Source: Eucommia ulmoides (Eukaryota; Streptophyta; Magnoliopsida; Garryales; Eucommiaceae). Taken from it: a stretch of 64,000 nucleotides of DNA. Location: assembly GCA_016647705.1 (NCBI GenBank), contig CM028336.1:16876880-16940879 (forward strand). The letters are read 5' to 3'. Positions within the stretch are counted from its first letter, which is position 1; the number at the start of each line of letters is the position of its first letter. The notes under the pieces are model-generated. The model had not been told where the DNA came from and ran no database searches. It was given only the letters and a program-made list of their open reading frames with translations. The position numbers and the translations under genes are program-made. Of the stretch, positions 1-11,200 are shown in pieces.

Positions 1-629
1 CATGTGATCTTCACTAGGACAATGCATAACTTAACTCACCAAACACACCGCGTAGGTAATGTTATAAACTTTATAAATTTTATTTAAAAAAATTATTAAT
101 TATAAATTTCAAAACCTCTATTTTATTTATCAAAATTTCTGTTTTCATTTGACAATCATTGTTATTAATTTTTCAATTTTTGTTTTGTGTTTATTATCGA
201 TTATTGTGTTTATTATTACTCTTGTAACTCCTTTAATTTTTTACACTATATAAAGGGGTTGCCTACTTATTGAGAGATATAGAAAAGTATCCTCAGAGTT
301 CTTCAACCTTCTACTATATCTCTATATATTATATTTACGAGCAATTCGATAAAGACGGTTCATGAGTCTTTCGGTGGAAGTGGACCCCGAGAGGATCTAT
401 TTTTGAGCAACAGTTGTATCTTGAAGTAGTCATTACCTTCAGAACCTTCACGTAGGGAGGTAATCATTACTTTAAGTTAACGATCATTCGTGACTCCTTG
501 AACTCACATGTTAATTTTTTTTTCTTACTTATTTTATTATTTATATTTTTGGAGAATTTTATTATTTATGTTCTAATAATAGTTTTAATACTTCAATTAT
601 AGTTAAAAAATCATATAATTTTTATAACA
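1..629. other. Unassigned AT-rich flank, possibly part of an LTR
   Basis: No protein similarity was recognised on either strand. A TATA-like run (TATATAAAGG, near 247) is followed by about 60 bp of pyrimidine-rich sequence, as in an LTR promoter or a gene start. The segment ends in CA at 628-629, exactly where the neighbouring copia sequence stops making sense, so it could be the right end of another inserted element whose left part lies outside the window. That is inference; no partner repeat is visible. Confidence 0.3.
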
Positions 630-751
630 TGTAATATCTCGCGTTTGGGACAAGTAGATCAGTTTTCCCTCAAGACATTGATACATCTTTCTGTTTGTGG
701 GTATTGGTTCTAATGTGCTTCCAATCCATGATTTTGAACTATTGGCGTATT
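630..751 (-). mobile_element. Copia fragment: downstream part of RT
   Basis: The minus strand carries the conserved copia segment that follows the RT catalytic region, with the GKLIYLS-like motif. It continues the RT block found at 6054-6984 on the other side of the nested 752-6053 element. Sequence left of about 630 no longer resembles copia. Confidence 0.65.
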
Positions 752-2161
752 TGTGATTTTTCTCAATTTTGTACCAAATTTATTCCCTTAATGTACATTT
801 TTTATAGAATTTTTATTAATGTTTAATTAGTTACACTATTTATTGTTTTTGTAGATATAAGCCCGAAAATTAAAAAAAAAAAAAAGTTGAAAAGTTTAAA
901 GAAAATAGCTAAAAAGAACAAAAATTGAGAAAACTCGCAAACCGACCTGAAATTCATCCTCCCGGGTCACACCGACAATAAGGAACCGTTACATTAAAGG
1001 AGCATTTAAAGTGAAATTAAAGGAGTTAAAGTGGGGTGTTAGTAGTTTTTGGAAGGGGTTTGAATCCGTTATTTTATGCAACTTGAATTATTCCTAATGA
1101 TTCTCCATTTGGTGGTGGAATATTTTTGGGGAGTATTCATTATTTAAGGAAGGTAAATAAAGACCATTTATGAAGCATTTTAATGGGGAATGAAGAAAGG
1201 GATTTGGGTTACCAGAGGGCCAATATATTCATATATTTAATTGTTTTCTAGTAGCTTATTTTATAGATATTTTTTCTTCTTTTCAATTAGTTTTAGTTAT
1301 TTTTTCATTCTATGGCTACTGATTTCAGTGGTGGTGGAGTTCTTTATTGTGGGTTTGTTGAATATCTTCTAGAAAGAAGAACAATCGCCATGAACGGCTG
1401 AAACTTCAACAGGGTTAGGTTGTATTCGTTTTAAATTTTTTATAATGTAGTTTAATTTCTTGTTCTATTTTAACTGTGTATAAGATTGTATCACAAGGAA
1501 TTCATGTTCTTACATTATTTATGAAATCAATTATTGTTTATATTATTTTTTAAATGTTAAAAATAATTATTGATTATTGCGCGTTTGATCTAACACCTGT
1601 AGTTTAGATCTAATCATTATTCAATTCGTATTTATTGGAATCGATACGGTTTAATAGGATGTGTTATACTTAAAGATTGATTCACCGTAGATTACCAAGA
1701 ATCGAATCTCGAAGAAATTCCATACTGATTAAACGGTCAATTAATCGATGTATTTAATAAGATAAATTATGCTTAGGAATTGGTTCACCATAGATTAGGA
1801 ACCATATTCCGAAAATAGTTCATGACGATTAAATGATTAAACTTTCGTTGTAATTTTTCTTATATTTAAATTACGTCATTATACACATAATTAAAATAGA
1901 TAAAGAAATAAAACAATTTAGGATAATTGAAAAACGAATACATGCCCATAACTTGGGTATTTATCATTTTATATTTTAATTTATTTATTATTCGATATTT
2001 TATAATTAAAAACCCCCAAAAAATCAATTCTATTAAATTCAACTGAAAAATGAGCAAATAATTAATAATTACAATCCAATCCATGTAGTTCGATACCCGC
2101 GCTTAAGCCTCATACTACGATATATTTTGCGCTTAAATTTGGTATTAAATTTAAGCGATCA
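752..2161 (+). repeat. Left LTR of the Athila-like element
   Basis: A 1.41 kb repeat that matches 4674-6053 along its length, including the shared segments around 1250-1440 / 5170-5370 and the terminal TTAAGCGATCA. The start was placed at TGTGAT because the copia reading stops just before it. Confidence 0.8.
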
Positions 2162-2165
2162 AATT

Positions 2166-2190
2166 TTGGTGCCATTGCTAGGGATTGACA
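2166..2190 (+). promoter_or_regulatory. Primer-binding site of the Athila-like element
   Basis: TTGGTGCCATTGCTAGGGAT lies a few bases after the left LTR. It resembles the TGGCGCCGTTGCCGGGGA primer-binding sequence usual in Athila-type elements, with several substitutions. Confidence 0.65.
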
Positions 2191-2419
2191 ATGTTAATTA
2201 TTAAATTTTTATTATTTTTCATCCATTTGTATATATCCATTTTTTATTTTTATTTTTTTTCTTTGTTACGCTGTGAATATATTTGTGCAAATCTGAATGT
2301 TTAACCATGCTAATAGATTCAACTATGCAAAAAATTAAGAAAATCAGGTCAAACATTTTGATTTGAACTTTATTTATTTATTTTTATTTAATTATAAATT
2401 TTATAGTATTGGGTAATTT

Positions 2420-2869
2420 GTGACTTTTCCATTTGATCAAAACCAATATCACCCCACCACACAATGTCCACTCAATTGGCAATATTCTATATACGATAAT
2501 GGATATGTTTATACTGTTCCATCTTACCTGCCAAATGAGTATAATCAATATCCAAATACCTACCTAAGGAAAAATTATTCTTGCTATAATGAGGCCGTGA
2601 GACCTAACGTATATCAATATTATTACAAGTCTCAAACACCTTATCTTCCTCCAACGTCACAATATTCACATGGTGTTAAGGGGGTGATGTTAGGAATGTT
2701 AGCAACCATGAAGTCAAACCTCTCCCAAGCCCAACAGAACCTTGCCCAATCCCAAAATATAGATTCCCGATTAGGAGCACTTAATGATACATTAGCTAAG
2801 TTATTGTTGGAAGTATTACCAAGTGTGTCCACGACCAATTTTGATGAGGAAACTTTGGTAGAGAATTAG
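2420..2869 (+). CDS. Tyr-rich short reading frame inside the Athila-like element
   Basis: An open frame of 149 codons, the longest in this element. The N-terminal half is rich in Tyr, Asn and Pro, with repeated Y-x-x-x-Y spacing. The C-terminal third (about residues 85-135) is rich in Gln, Leu and Ala and could form a coiled coil. There is no zinc knuckle and no catalytic motif. A recognisably similar Tyr-rich segment with the same order of CP, QY, EYN and YSN/YPN landmarks occurs in the related element near 34070-34340 on the minus strand, so the frame was probably once a real protein. It may derive from the end of an Athila-type gag, but I cannot assign it. Confidence 0.4.
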   Translation: MTFPFDQNQYHPTTQCPLNWQYSIYDNGYVYTVPSYLPNEYNQYPNTYLRKNYSCYNEAVRPNVYQYYYKSQTPYLPPTSQYSHGVKGVMLGMLATMKSNLSQAQQNLAQSQNIDSRLGALNDTLAKLLLEVLPSVSTTNFDEETLVEN

Positions 2870-3379
2870 GGTGAATCTGTCACGACCTTTAGGGGTGGAT
2901 ATGAGAAAAAAATCAGGTAGGTTATGAGAGTGATGATGAATGGATGTACTTTAGATGTAATGATATGGATGAAGTCATGGTAGAAAATTATAAGGAATAT
3001 CAAATCCAAGAATTAGACACACATCTAGAGATCATTCCTTTACATAAAACACTCATTACACTCAAGACACTGCATTCTGAAATCAAAGAAAACTTAATTG
3101 ATACCATGGACCAACTGCCAACCCTAATTGAATTTAAATATTGTTAATCAGAGTGGGTTGATGATAATCATTTATTATTGAAAGTTCTAATGATGGGACA
3201 ACCAAAAAGGCCCGAAAACAAAAGTTGGGATCCAGTCCCAGAAAAAAATTTATGGCCTCTAGCGCCATTTTCGGGTCACATGTGGTAGATTGGAGGGTGA
3301 CTGAGTAAAAGGTAAGAAAATAGTTACTTCATTACGGATACGTGTAGCCCTCTTATGTCTGGTTGAAGACGTAAAACTT

Positions 3380-3405
3380 AACGTTAAGTGGGAGGCAACC
3401 CACTG
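3380..3405 (+). repeat. Conserved non-coding module with short inverted repeat
   Basis: AGTGGGAGGCAACCCACT (3387-3404) can fold with AGTGGG pairing to CCCACT. It follows GGTTGAAGACGT by about 20 bp. The same pair of motifs occurs in the related element near 33241-33290 on the minus strand. A GGGAGGCAACCC box after the coding region is a known feature of Athila-like elements. Confidence 0.6.
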
Positions 3406-4673
3406 AAATAAAAATAAAATAAAATAAATTATTAATACTAATAAAAACACACAAAAAATAAAATAAAAATAACAATAAAATGAATTTATTATGGAAATCA
3501 AGGACACCCTCAAAATGCCTAATCTTGCTCTTTTTGTTTCCATGAGTGCATATTTGACAGGTTTGGCGGTATTTTTAGGAATTTCTATAGCAAGTCCAAA
3601 CTAATTCGACATCACTATGTCCCGTTCCCTTACTTTAATTCTTTTCTTTTTTTCATTTAGGACAATGCTAGAACAAAGTGTTAGGAAGGGTTATCTTATG
3701 TTAATTAAATAAATAAAAAATTGCTCGTTCACTTTTTTTGGAATATTTTATTAGTTGATATATGCAGATCTTTAGGGGTAAAATTGTTATATTATTAAAG
3801 TTGCACTATTGTTCTTGCACTTTAATTTTAAGTATAGTACTTTTAGTTCATGTTAGCAATTTGTTGAATAACAACTAGAAGAAAAAAAATTGTGTTTCTC
3901 TCTAAACAAATTAGAGAAAGATATATATTAAAAAAATGTGTAAAATCACCAAATAAAATATATTTTTGCTCAAACATCGGTTCTCACTAAGTACCCGGCC
4001 TCTAGCCTCACCAAGCAGTGAGTGTTTGCGCTAAAAGGTGAAAATCTGGTGTTAGGCAAGTGATTGATCGGTTAAACTTAAAGCCTAGAATGTTTGAGTA
4101 ATTAAGCCTTTTAGGGTGTCTTCACACCTAGTGACCCGAGCTAATAGGATTGGGATCATTAGCCCAATACTCGTTATATAGATGCCCTAGAAAGCCGGAT
4201 TAACATTGCACATATCAATCGCTAAATAAAATATATAAAAAAATAAGAGAAAAAAAAATAGAGAGAAGAATCAAGTCATTTCGAGGTTGAAATTCATTAA
4301 GTTGCTAATTTTGAGTGTTCAGATTACTTAGACTTGAGATTAGGGTCACTTGAACAAAGTAAGACGTGGAATAAAATTAGGTGTACTCTGATAGAAATAA
4401 TATTTATATCCTTCAATAAGCATGTATCCTACTAATAAAAATATTTCCTAATGCTACCTATTGTGCTTAATAGATTATTATAAGAGGTATAGATGTTTGT
4501 AGGTTTTATCACTATAAACCTTCACGAGACTAAAACTTGTCCATTAGGGATCACTTAGGGGATTTAAGGCTTATTGCATAAGTTAAATGCAATCGTGTTC
4601 CCTACAAAAGTAGCTTTTTCATTTTTTTAGATTTTTCTTTTGCTCAAGGACTAGCAAAATGTAAGTGTGGGAG

Positions 4674-6053
4674 TGTGATCATTCTCAATTTTATGCCAAA
4701 TTTATACCCTTAATCTAAATTTTTTATAGTCTTTTAATGAATGCTTAATTAGTAATAACACAATTTATTGTTTTTGTAGAGATAAGCTCGGGAAAAAAAA
4801 AAATTTGAAAAGTTCGAAGAAAATAGCCAAAAAGAACTAAAATTGAGAAAAACTCACAAACCGACCCGAAATCCATCCCACCAAGTCACGCTGGCAATAA
4901 AGAACTGTTACATTAAAGGAGCATTTAAAGTGCAATCAAGGGAATTAAAGGCGGGGTTTCTGCAGTTTTTGGAAGAGGTTTGAATCCATTATTTCATGCA
5001 ACTTGAATTATTCCTTATGATTCTCCATTCGATGGTGGAATATTTTTGGGTAGTATTCATTATTTAAGAAAGGCAATTAAAGACCATTTAAGAAGCATTT
5101 TAATGGGGAATAAAGAAAGGCATTCGGGTTACCAGAGCACGAATATATTCATATATTTCATTATTTTCCAATACCTCATTTTATAGATATTTTTTCTTAT
5201 TTTCAATTAGTTTTAGTTTTTTTTCATTATTTGGTTACTGTTTTTGGTAGTGGTGGAGTTCTTTAGTATGGGTTTGTTAAATATCTTCTAGAAATAAGAA
5301 CAACTGCCATGAATGGCTAAGGCTTCAATCGGGTTAGGCTATATTTGTTTTAATTTTTTTGTAATGTAGGTTAATTTCTTGTTCTATTTTATCTGTGTAT
5401 AAAATTGTATGACAAGAAATTCATGTTCTTACATTGCTTATGAAATTAATTATTGTTTACGTAAATTTTTAAATGTTAGATATAATTATTGATTATTGCG
5501 GGTTAGATCTAATACATGTGGTTTAGATCTAATTGTTATACAATCCGTATTTATTAGAATTGATACGGTTTAATAGAATGTGTTATACTTAGGGATTGAT
5601 TTACCTTAGATTAGTAGGAATCGAATCTCGAAGATAGTTCACACCGATTAAACGACTGATTAATCGATGTATTTAATAAAATGAATTATGCTTAGAGATT
5701 GGTTCACTATAGATTATGAACCAAATCCCGAAAATAGTTCATATCTATTAATGATCAAACTTCCATTGTAATTTTTCTTGTAGTTAAAATAGATAAAGAA
5801 ATAAAACATATTAGGATAATAAAAAAATGAATACATTTCCTCAACCCGGTTATTTATCATTTTATATTTTAATTTATATTCTACATTTTATAATTAAAAA
5901 CCCCAAAAATCAATTCTATTAAATTCAACTGAAAAATAAAAAAAGAATTAATAATTACAATTTAATCAATGTGGTTCGACATTCGTACTTAGGTATCATA
6001 CTATGATATATATATATATTGCGCTTAAATTGGGTATTAAATTTGAGCGATCA
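4674..6053 (+). repeat. Right LTR of the Athila-like element
   Basis: A 1.38 kb direct repeat of 752-2161, preceded by the purine tract AAGTGTGGGAG and followed at once by copia RT sequence on the minus strand. Confidence 0.8.
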
Positions 6054-6984
6054 ATCTGTAGGCCTACACTCAAGCATTCTAACTTCAGATGGTGAATCAG
6101 GGACATATTTCCTTTGTTCTTAGAATATGCCTTGACTTGATCGAGCTACTTCAATGACTAAAAAGTACTTCAACCCTGCAAGAATCTTCATTCCAAATTT
6201 AGTTGTTGAAGGTTTCTATCATTTCTTGTAATTATCATATCATCAACATAAATTATTAGAGTTATTAGCTCCAATTGTTGACGCTTTAAGAATAGAGTAT
6301 AATCCGAATTGCTCTATTTAAAACCATACTTCCTCATAGCCAAGCTAAATCATCCAAAGCAGTCTTTAGGTGATGGTTTTAGCCAGTATAATGCCTTCTG
6401 TAACTTTCAAATGACCTTAGTCTGTGATGAAGTAGTAAAGCCAGGTGGAATGTCCATGTACGCTTCCTCCTTAAGGTCCCTATGAAAAAAAGTATTTTTT
6501 ATATCGAATTGATGCAATGAAAATCTAAGTTTGTAGCAAGAGAGAGCAAAACTCAAATGTATTCAACTTCGCCACATGTGAAAAAATCTTCTGATCGTCT
6601 ATATCATATGTCTGGGTATATTCTTTCGCCGAAGTATCACCTTGAATCTTTCGATTGACCTGCCCCCTTTATGTTTGGTGGAGAACACCCATTTGCATCC
6701 GATAGTTTTCTTTTTCTCTGGACAGTGGCACAAGCATCTATATATTATTCTTCTACAATGCCTTTATCACTTCATTCATTTCTTAGATCCACTTGGGGTT
6801 ATTAAAGTTATCTTGCACTATACTGGGGACATGATTAACATATAATTTGTACACAAAAGCTTTAAGTGTTGTTGATAACCTCTAAGTTGAGACGTGGCTG
6901 ACAATTAGGTAATTCAATCTCCTTTCTTCGTAGTCAAATGAGTACATGTTGGGTGGCTTCCCACAGTTTTGCCTGAAAGGTAAT
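6054..6984 (-). mobile_element. Copia fragment: reverse transcriptase
   Basis: Minus-strand similarity to the copia RT runs from the NPKW-like start of the domain (about 6830-6800), through the AKxYTQTYxID motif (about 6620), to the YVDDM active-site region (about 6250). It belongs to the 630-14273 copia and is bounded on both sides by nested elements. Confidence 0.75.
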
Positions 6985-8408
6985 TGATGACAGAATATTA
7001 CGTCTCCACTTTCACCACAAGTGTACGGGTCAAGTTTTAATATAGATGGGAAGGAGTAGGGGTTGTCGTATCCATAGGGATTGGTGGAGATTATTATCGA
7101 GTACCGCGATTGTCATAACCTAACTTTATCTAGGCAACATAAATTAAGTTTATAATTAATAAATACTAATACTAAGTTAATAAATGTAACTATACTAATA
7201 TTATTTTGAGATGTTTAGGGAAAATATTACATAGGGAATAACTTCGTTTACAAAAACGTGTTTGGTCTCGTTTAGTTTACAATAACAGCGTTCGATCTAT
7301 CCGACAATATTTGTATCGTAAACTTACTCGCCACCTCTCCCGAGTGTAAGACAAGTGAATATGCAGCTTTGCATCAACGAAGAAGTCCCCCTAAATGTCT
7401 TTAATGACACTAGGTCACATGAGTCTTGCCCCGACGTCATTGATTGCACACTTTCTAACTCCTTCCTGGGTTATTAGATTGTTGCGTTGTGTTTATCCTA
7501 GTCCGAATTCGGGATTACCTCTCTCGAGTGTCAAACTCCGTATTCTCTAATTATCTAAACAAGCATAATATCAAAGAATAACAGTAAACACAATCAAAAT
7601 AGCAAAGAACAACCATTAACGAAACACAACTCAAACAAACAACGATTTCATAAAATATATTAATCCTTAGATAAAATCCGTTTAACTCATGACCATAACC
7701 ATTTATACAATAAGAATAGAGCTAAACATGCTCAACAAACTGCCAAATATAAGAAATTAATGAGAGAAACGAAAGAACTTAGCCGTAATCCGAAGATTTA
7801 TCGCTAAAATCGTTCAACAATCGCTTCTCTTACTTCGCAACGTGTTCTTCTCCTTCGAAATTGGTTGAGCACTCCCCAAAACACTCTCAAAATATCCTAA
7901 CCCTAAGGAATCTCTAATGAGCTCTCCTTTGGCCGAAATAGAGGAGGGAAAAATATATAGGGGCTCAAAATATCTATTCTGCATGCATAGTAATCACTGC
8001 GGCGGTGGGTATGTCAGTTAAGCCATAGCCTCGGCGGTGGACTCGACGGTGGAATCAGAGACCTTCCTGTTCTTTCACCGCCACAACGGTGGATCTCACG
8101 GCTGCAGCAGTGGGTTTTCAGTAACATTTGGTCCTCTTTGCATATTGATCGCCGCGACGGTGGTCTGCATTTTAGAATTTTGCCTTTGTGCATTTTAGAA
8201 TTTTGCCTTTGTGCTTGTTTTCCCACTGGTTTTCCACCATTCTTGATCCGATTTGTTCGTTTATAATCCATTTTCATGCCTTTTCACCCTACACACCTGA
8301 TTTATACAAAAATATATAAAAATGTATAAAAACATATTAAAACGTGATAAACATACTTGAAAACTAACAAGTTCGATTCGGAAATAGATAGGTAAATTAC
8401 ACCTATCA
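6985..8408 (-). mobile_element. Solo LTR, gypsy-like (family member A)
   Basis: A 1424-bp unit starting TGATAGGTG on the minus strand and ending ATCA, flanked by near-identical 5-bp duplications (GTAAT / ATAAT). It aligns along its length with 22523-23950 and 44873-46446. It has no internal region, primer-binding site or coding capacity, which fits a solo LTR. Several copies of a self-complementary motif close to CCACCGCCGCGGCGGTG lie at 8000-8170. It sits inside the 630-14273 copia between integrase and RT. ORFs seen in it have no recognisable product. Confidence 0.8.
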
Positions 8409-8536
8409 ATAATCTATAGCCAATAGAGTCATCTATAATATTCCTTGGGATAAGAGCTTAGAGATTGTACCAGGGGAGTATTCTCAGGGAATTGGTCGTC
8501 TAGTATTAAAGGGTAAGGGGTGGATTACTCACTACT
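8409..8536 (-). mobile_element. Copia fragment: integrase-RT spacer
   Basis: A 128-bp segment trapped between two solo LTRs. Position and orientation match the poorly conserved spacer between copia integrase and RT, but the sequence itself is too diverged for independent proof. Confidence 0.4.
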
Positions 8537-11200
8537 TGTCTCAACGTCCTTGTAAAGTCTAAATTGTAGAACGTACGTCATAAATAGTTGCATTATAGAG
8601 CATTAGAAAATTTTAGGGTAAAAATTTTATTGATTAAAATTCAAATCAAAAGTTTGGGGTCAAATTGGGAATTTAGAAACATAAAAATTTAAAGTTGAGA
8701 TTTGAAGTGGCAATTAAAAATCAAAAAGTAAAAAAATGTTAAGGGCAAAATTATAAATTTTGAAACTTTCTAAAATTGAAATTTACTGAAATTAAAATCT
8801 TAAAGAAATTGGAGAGAGGAAAGTGCAATTTAACTATTTTTTAGAATATATATATATATATAACCTCCGTGTGTGTGTGACGGACGATCAACCGGCCAGA
8901 GGAGGGACCGATCGAGGGGCGACGTGGCATGCTTAGGATCAGATTAACCACTAAATTCAAGCAATAAATACCCCCTCATGCAAAGAAGTGATCAAATCGG
9001 GGAAAAAAATTAGAGAAATTCTAGAGAGAGAGAGGATCAGAGGAGGATGTCGGGTTCCGTGATCGACGTTTCTCTGGTGAGCGAGCAGGGCGTGTATTTC
9101 ATGGTTACATATGTGTGTTCCTGTGGCGGCTGCTGTGTGCCTCTGCTTTGAAGCGATCGTGTGAGTTTCCGATGGTTCGCTCGGCGGCCGTGGGGGGTGA
9201 GATCGACAACGGTGTGATCGGTTTTGTCCGTCGTCGTCGTCTGGTGAGTATTTATTAGTATTTTCTCTACTTATTTTGGTGGGTGTATGCATGCATGAGG
9301 ATTGCGAGTTGGTCGGTAAATGTTCGGCGGTATGGGGGTCGGTGACGTATATTTGGCGATTGTCACGATGGTGTCGGTGGTGGGATATTTTGGTACGTTG
9401 TATGTGTATTTTAGTGTGCATGTGTAGGTGGAATCTGTGATCGTGTGTGTTTCTATGTGTGGGTGGTCGACCGTTGGTCACCGGTCGGCAGTGATAGTGT
9501 GTGCGCGGGTGTGTTCAGGTGGGTAGGTGTGGAGGTCGTTGGCTACACTGTTGGGTCACCGGCGGAGTGAGTGTGTGCGTGTGAGGACCGTGCATGTGTG
9601 TTTTGTTCAGTTCGTCGGTGACGGCTGCAGACGGTGGAGGTGATCGGCGCTGTTGCGGCGTCAGGGTTGACGGGAGTGTGTGTGTGTGTGTTCATTCGTT
9701 CAACATTGTAGCGTGTGTGCGTTTCTCTGTGTGTGCGAGTGGTCGGCCAACGGTGACGGATGGTGGGCGTGTGATCGGTAAGGGTGGTCGGCGGCGAGAC
9801 AACAAACCAGAAAACCGGAAACGGGAAAAAAAAAAAAGAAAAAAAAAGAAGAAGAAGATAAAAGAAAAAAAGAAAAAAATATTAATTAAATTACACAAAC
9901 AACCCAAATAAAAACCAAAAATCCATTTCGCGGTCGTGAATGATTTGGAATGGATATCGTTTTTTCGTTAAATTTATTTTAGTTTTGTTAAATTAAATTC
10001 TAGCAAATTTTTTTTCGTAACCGGAATAATAAATTTGGGATCGTTCATATTACAACATTTTTATGAAATAATTAACGGAATGAAATTTTCAGAATAATAA
10101 CAATTTTCATAAATAAAATATGAGGAATGGAAGTAGGAAGAACTTAGGGCCTGCATTACATGATTAGGTGATTTTACATGAAATATTAATATAGGCTTTG
10201 TCATTATTAGGTTCACTGGCACCGGAATCCAGATAGAGTGCGGTCAGTGTCTGTTTTGCAAAACAAATACCGAGGTGAGTGTACTGTCTTCTTGCCAAAT
10301 TATTTGTATACCTATCTATGATAGAAAATGGCTGTATTTAAATTAGATGCTTTTAAAAATTATGTGGCGAATTGACGATGTGATTAGAAGATAATATTGA
10401 GTGATGTGATCCGCTTCGGCGGAGTGATTTTATCTGCTTCGGCGAAAAGTGATGTTTATCTGCATTGGCAGAGTGATGTTAGATGTTTATACTGTGCAGT
10501 AAGTATCCGCTCCGGCAGAGTGATGGATGTTCGTATGAAGGCATATCCTACGGATGGTACGGTACCGTTGCAACTCCCGATCGTGAGGTTAAAACGATCA
10601 CTATGGCTAGCCAGTGTGTGTTGTGGTGGAGTGATGGTTTGAGATGTGATGTTTTATTTATATTGGGTGATTTATTATTTATTATGGTGATTGGTATGAT
10701 ATTTATACTGGACGGTTTAAAAATGGAACTTATATATATACTTTATTTTCACTGCATATATTGTGAAGACTTTTACAAACTATGTGGTATATGTACACTT
10801 ATGCTTGATCCATACTTAAATGTTGTATTATCTAGAATGTATTATTATTTAAGAAAATATTTTTATTAAGAAGGCAGTATACTCGCAGGTGAAATAGTTA
10901 GAAGTCGGTACCCTACTAGCACTGGGTAGAGTCCGTCGACGGTATAGCGAGGGAGTATTTCGGGAGGTGCGGCCTGAGGAGAACCTAGGAGAGGTTCATT
11001 GTTGTTTTTATCTTCCATTGTTATTAAAACTCAGGGACGAGTATGTCCCTAGTTAAAGAAGATGTTTATGTCTTGATTTTATGTTTGTATAATTATAAAT
11101 GCATACTGTCGCTTTCTAGTTTGATTTGTCGCTCAGGTGATGTCGTGTCGATGTCACGCTAGCCCCATAGGTGACGCGTGTCCGAGGTGGGGGGGTGACA
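8537..11200 (+). mobile_element. Probable chromovirus-type solo LTR
   Basis: It begins TGTCTCAACGTCC and ends GGGGGGGTGACA, matching the TGTCACGTCC...GGGTGACA style of plant chromovirus LTRs. The adjacent 5-mers CTACT and ATCCT agree at three of five positions. AT-rich U3 sequence leads to a TATA run at 8849-8862. A GC- and GT-rich stretch follows (8880-9800) that is open in several frames but has no protein similarity. Further on, GCTTCGGCGGAGTGAT-like short repeats (10410-10520) and GGAGAACCTAGGAG appear. No pol genes are present. The alternative is an unrelated non-coding insertion. Confidence 0.55.

Larger units (their letters stand above)
752..6053 (+). mobile_element. Non-autonomous Athila-like LTR element inserted in copia RT
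   Basis: Two long direct repeats (752-2161 and 4674-6053) flank about 2.5 kb. Both begin TGTGAT and end GATCA. The first is followed by a primer-binding site resembling the tRNA-Asp type common in Athila elements (TTTGGTGCCATTGCTAGGG); the second is preceded by a purine tract (AAGTGTGGGAG). No protease, RT or integrase is present. The interior has a 149-codon Tyr-rich reading frame, a shorter one near 2944-3147, and a conserved module ending AGTGGGAGGCAACCCACT. The LTRs look roughly 85-90% identical by eye, suggesting several million years. It is a LARD-like element and a relative of the one at 32480-36512. It splits the copia RT exactly, so it is younger than that host. Confidence 0.8.

Noticed and set aside
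8957-9481. 174-codon minus-strand frame, His/Thr-rich
   Set aside because: It lies in the GT-rich part of an LTR. The composition reflects repeated GTGTG/CGG words, it overlaps open frames on the other strand and has no domain.
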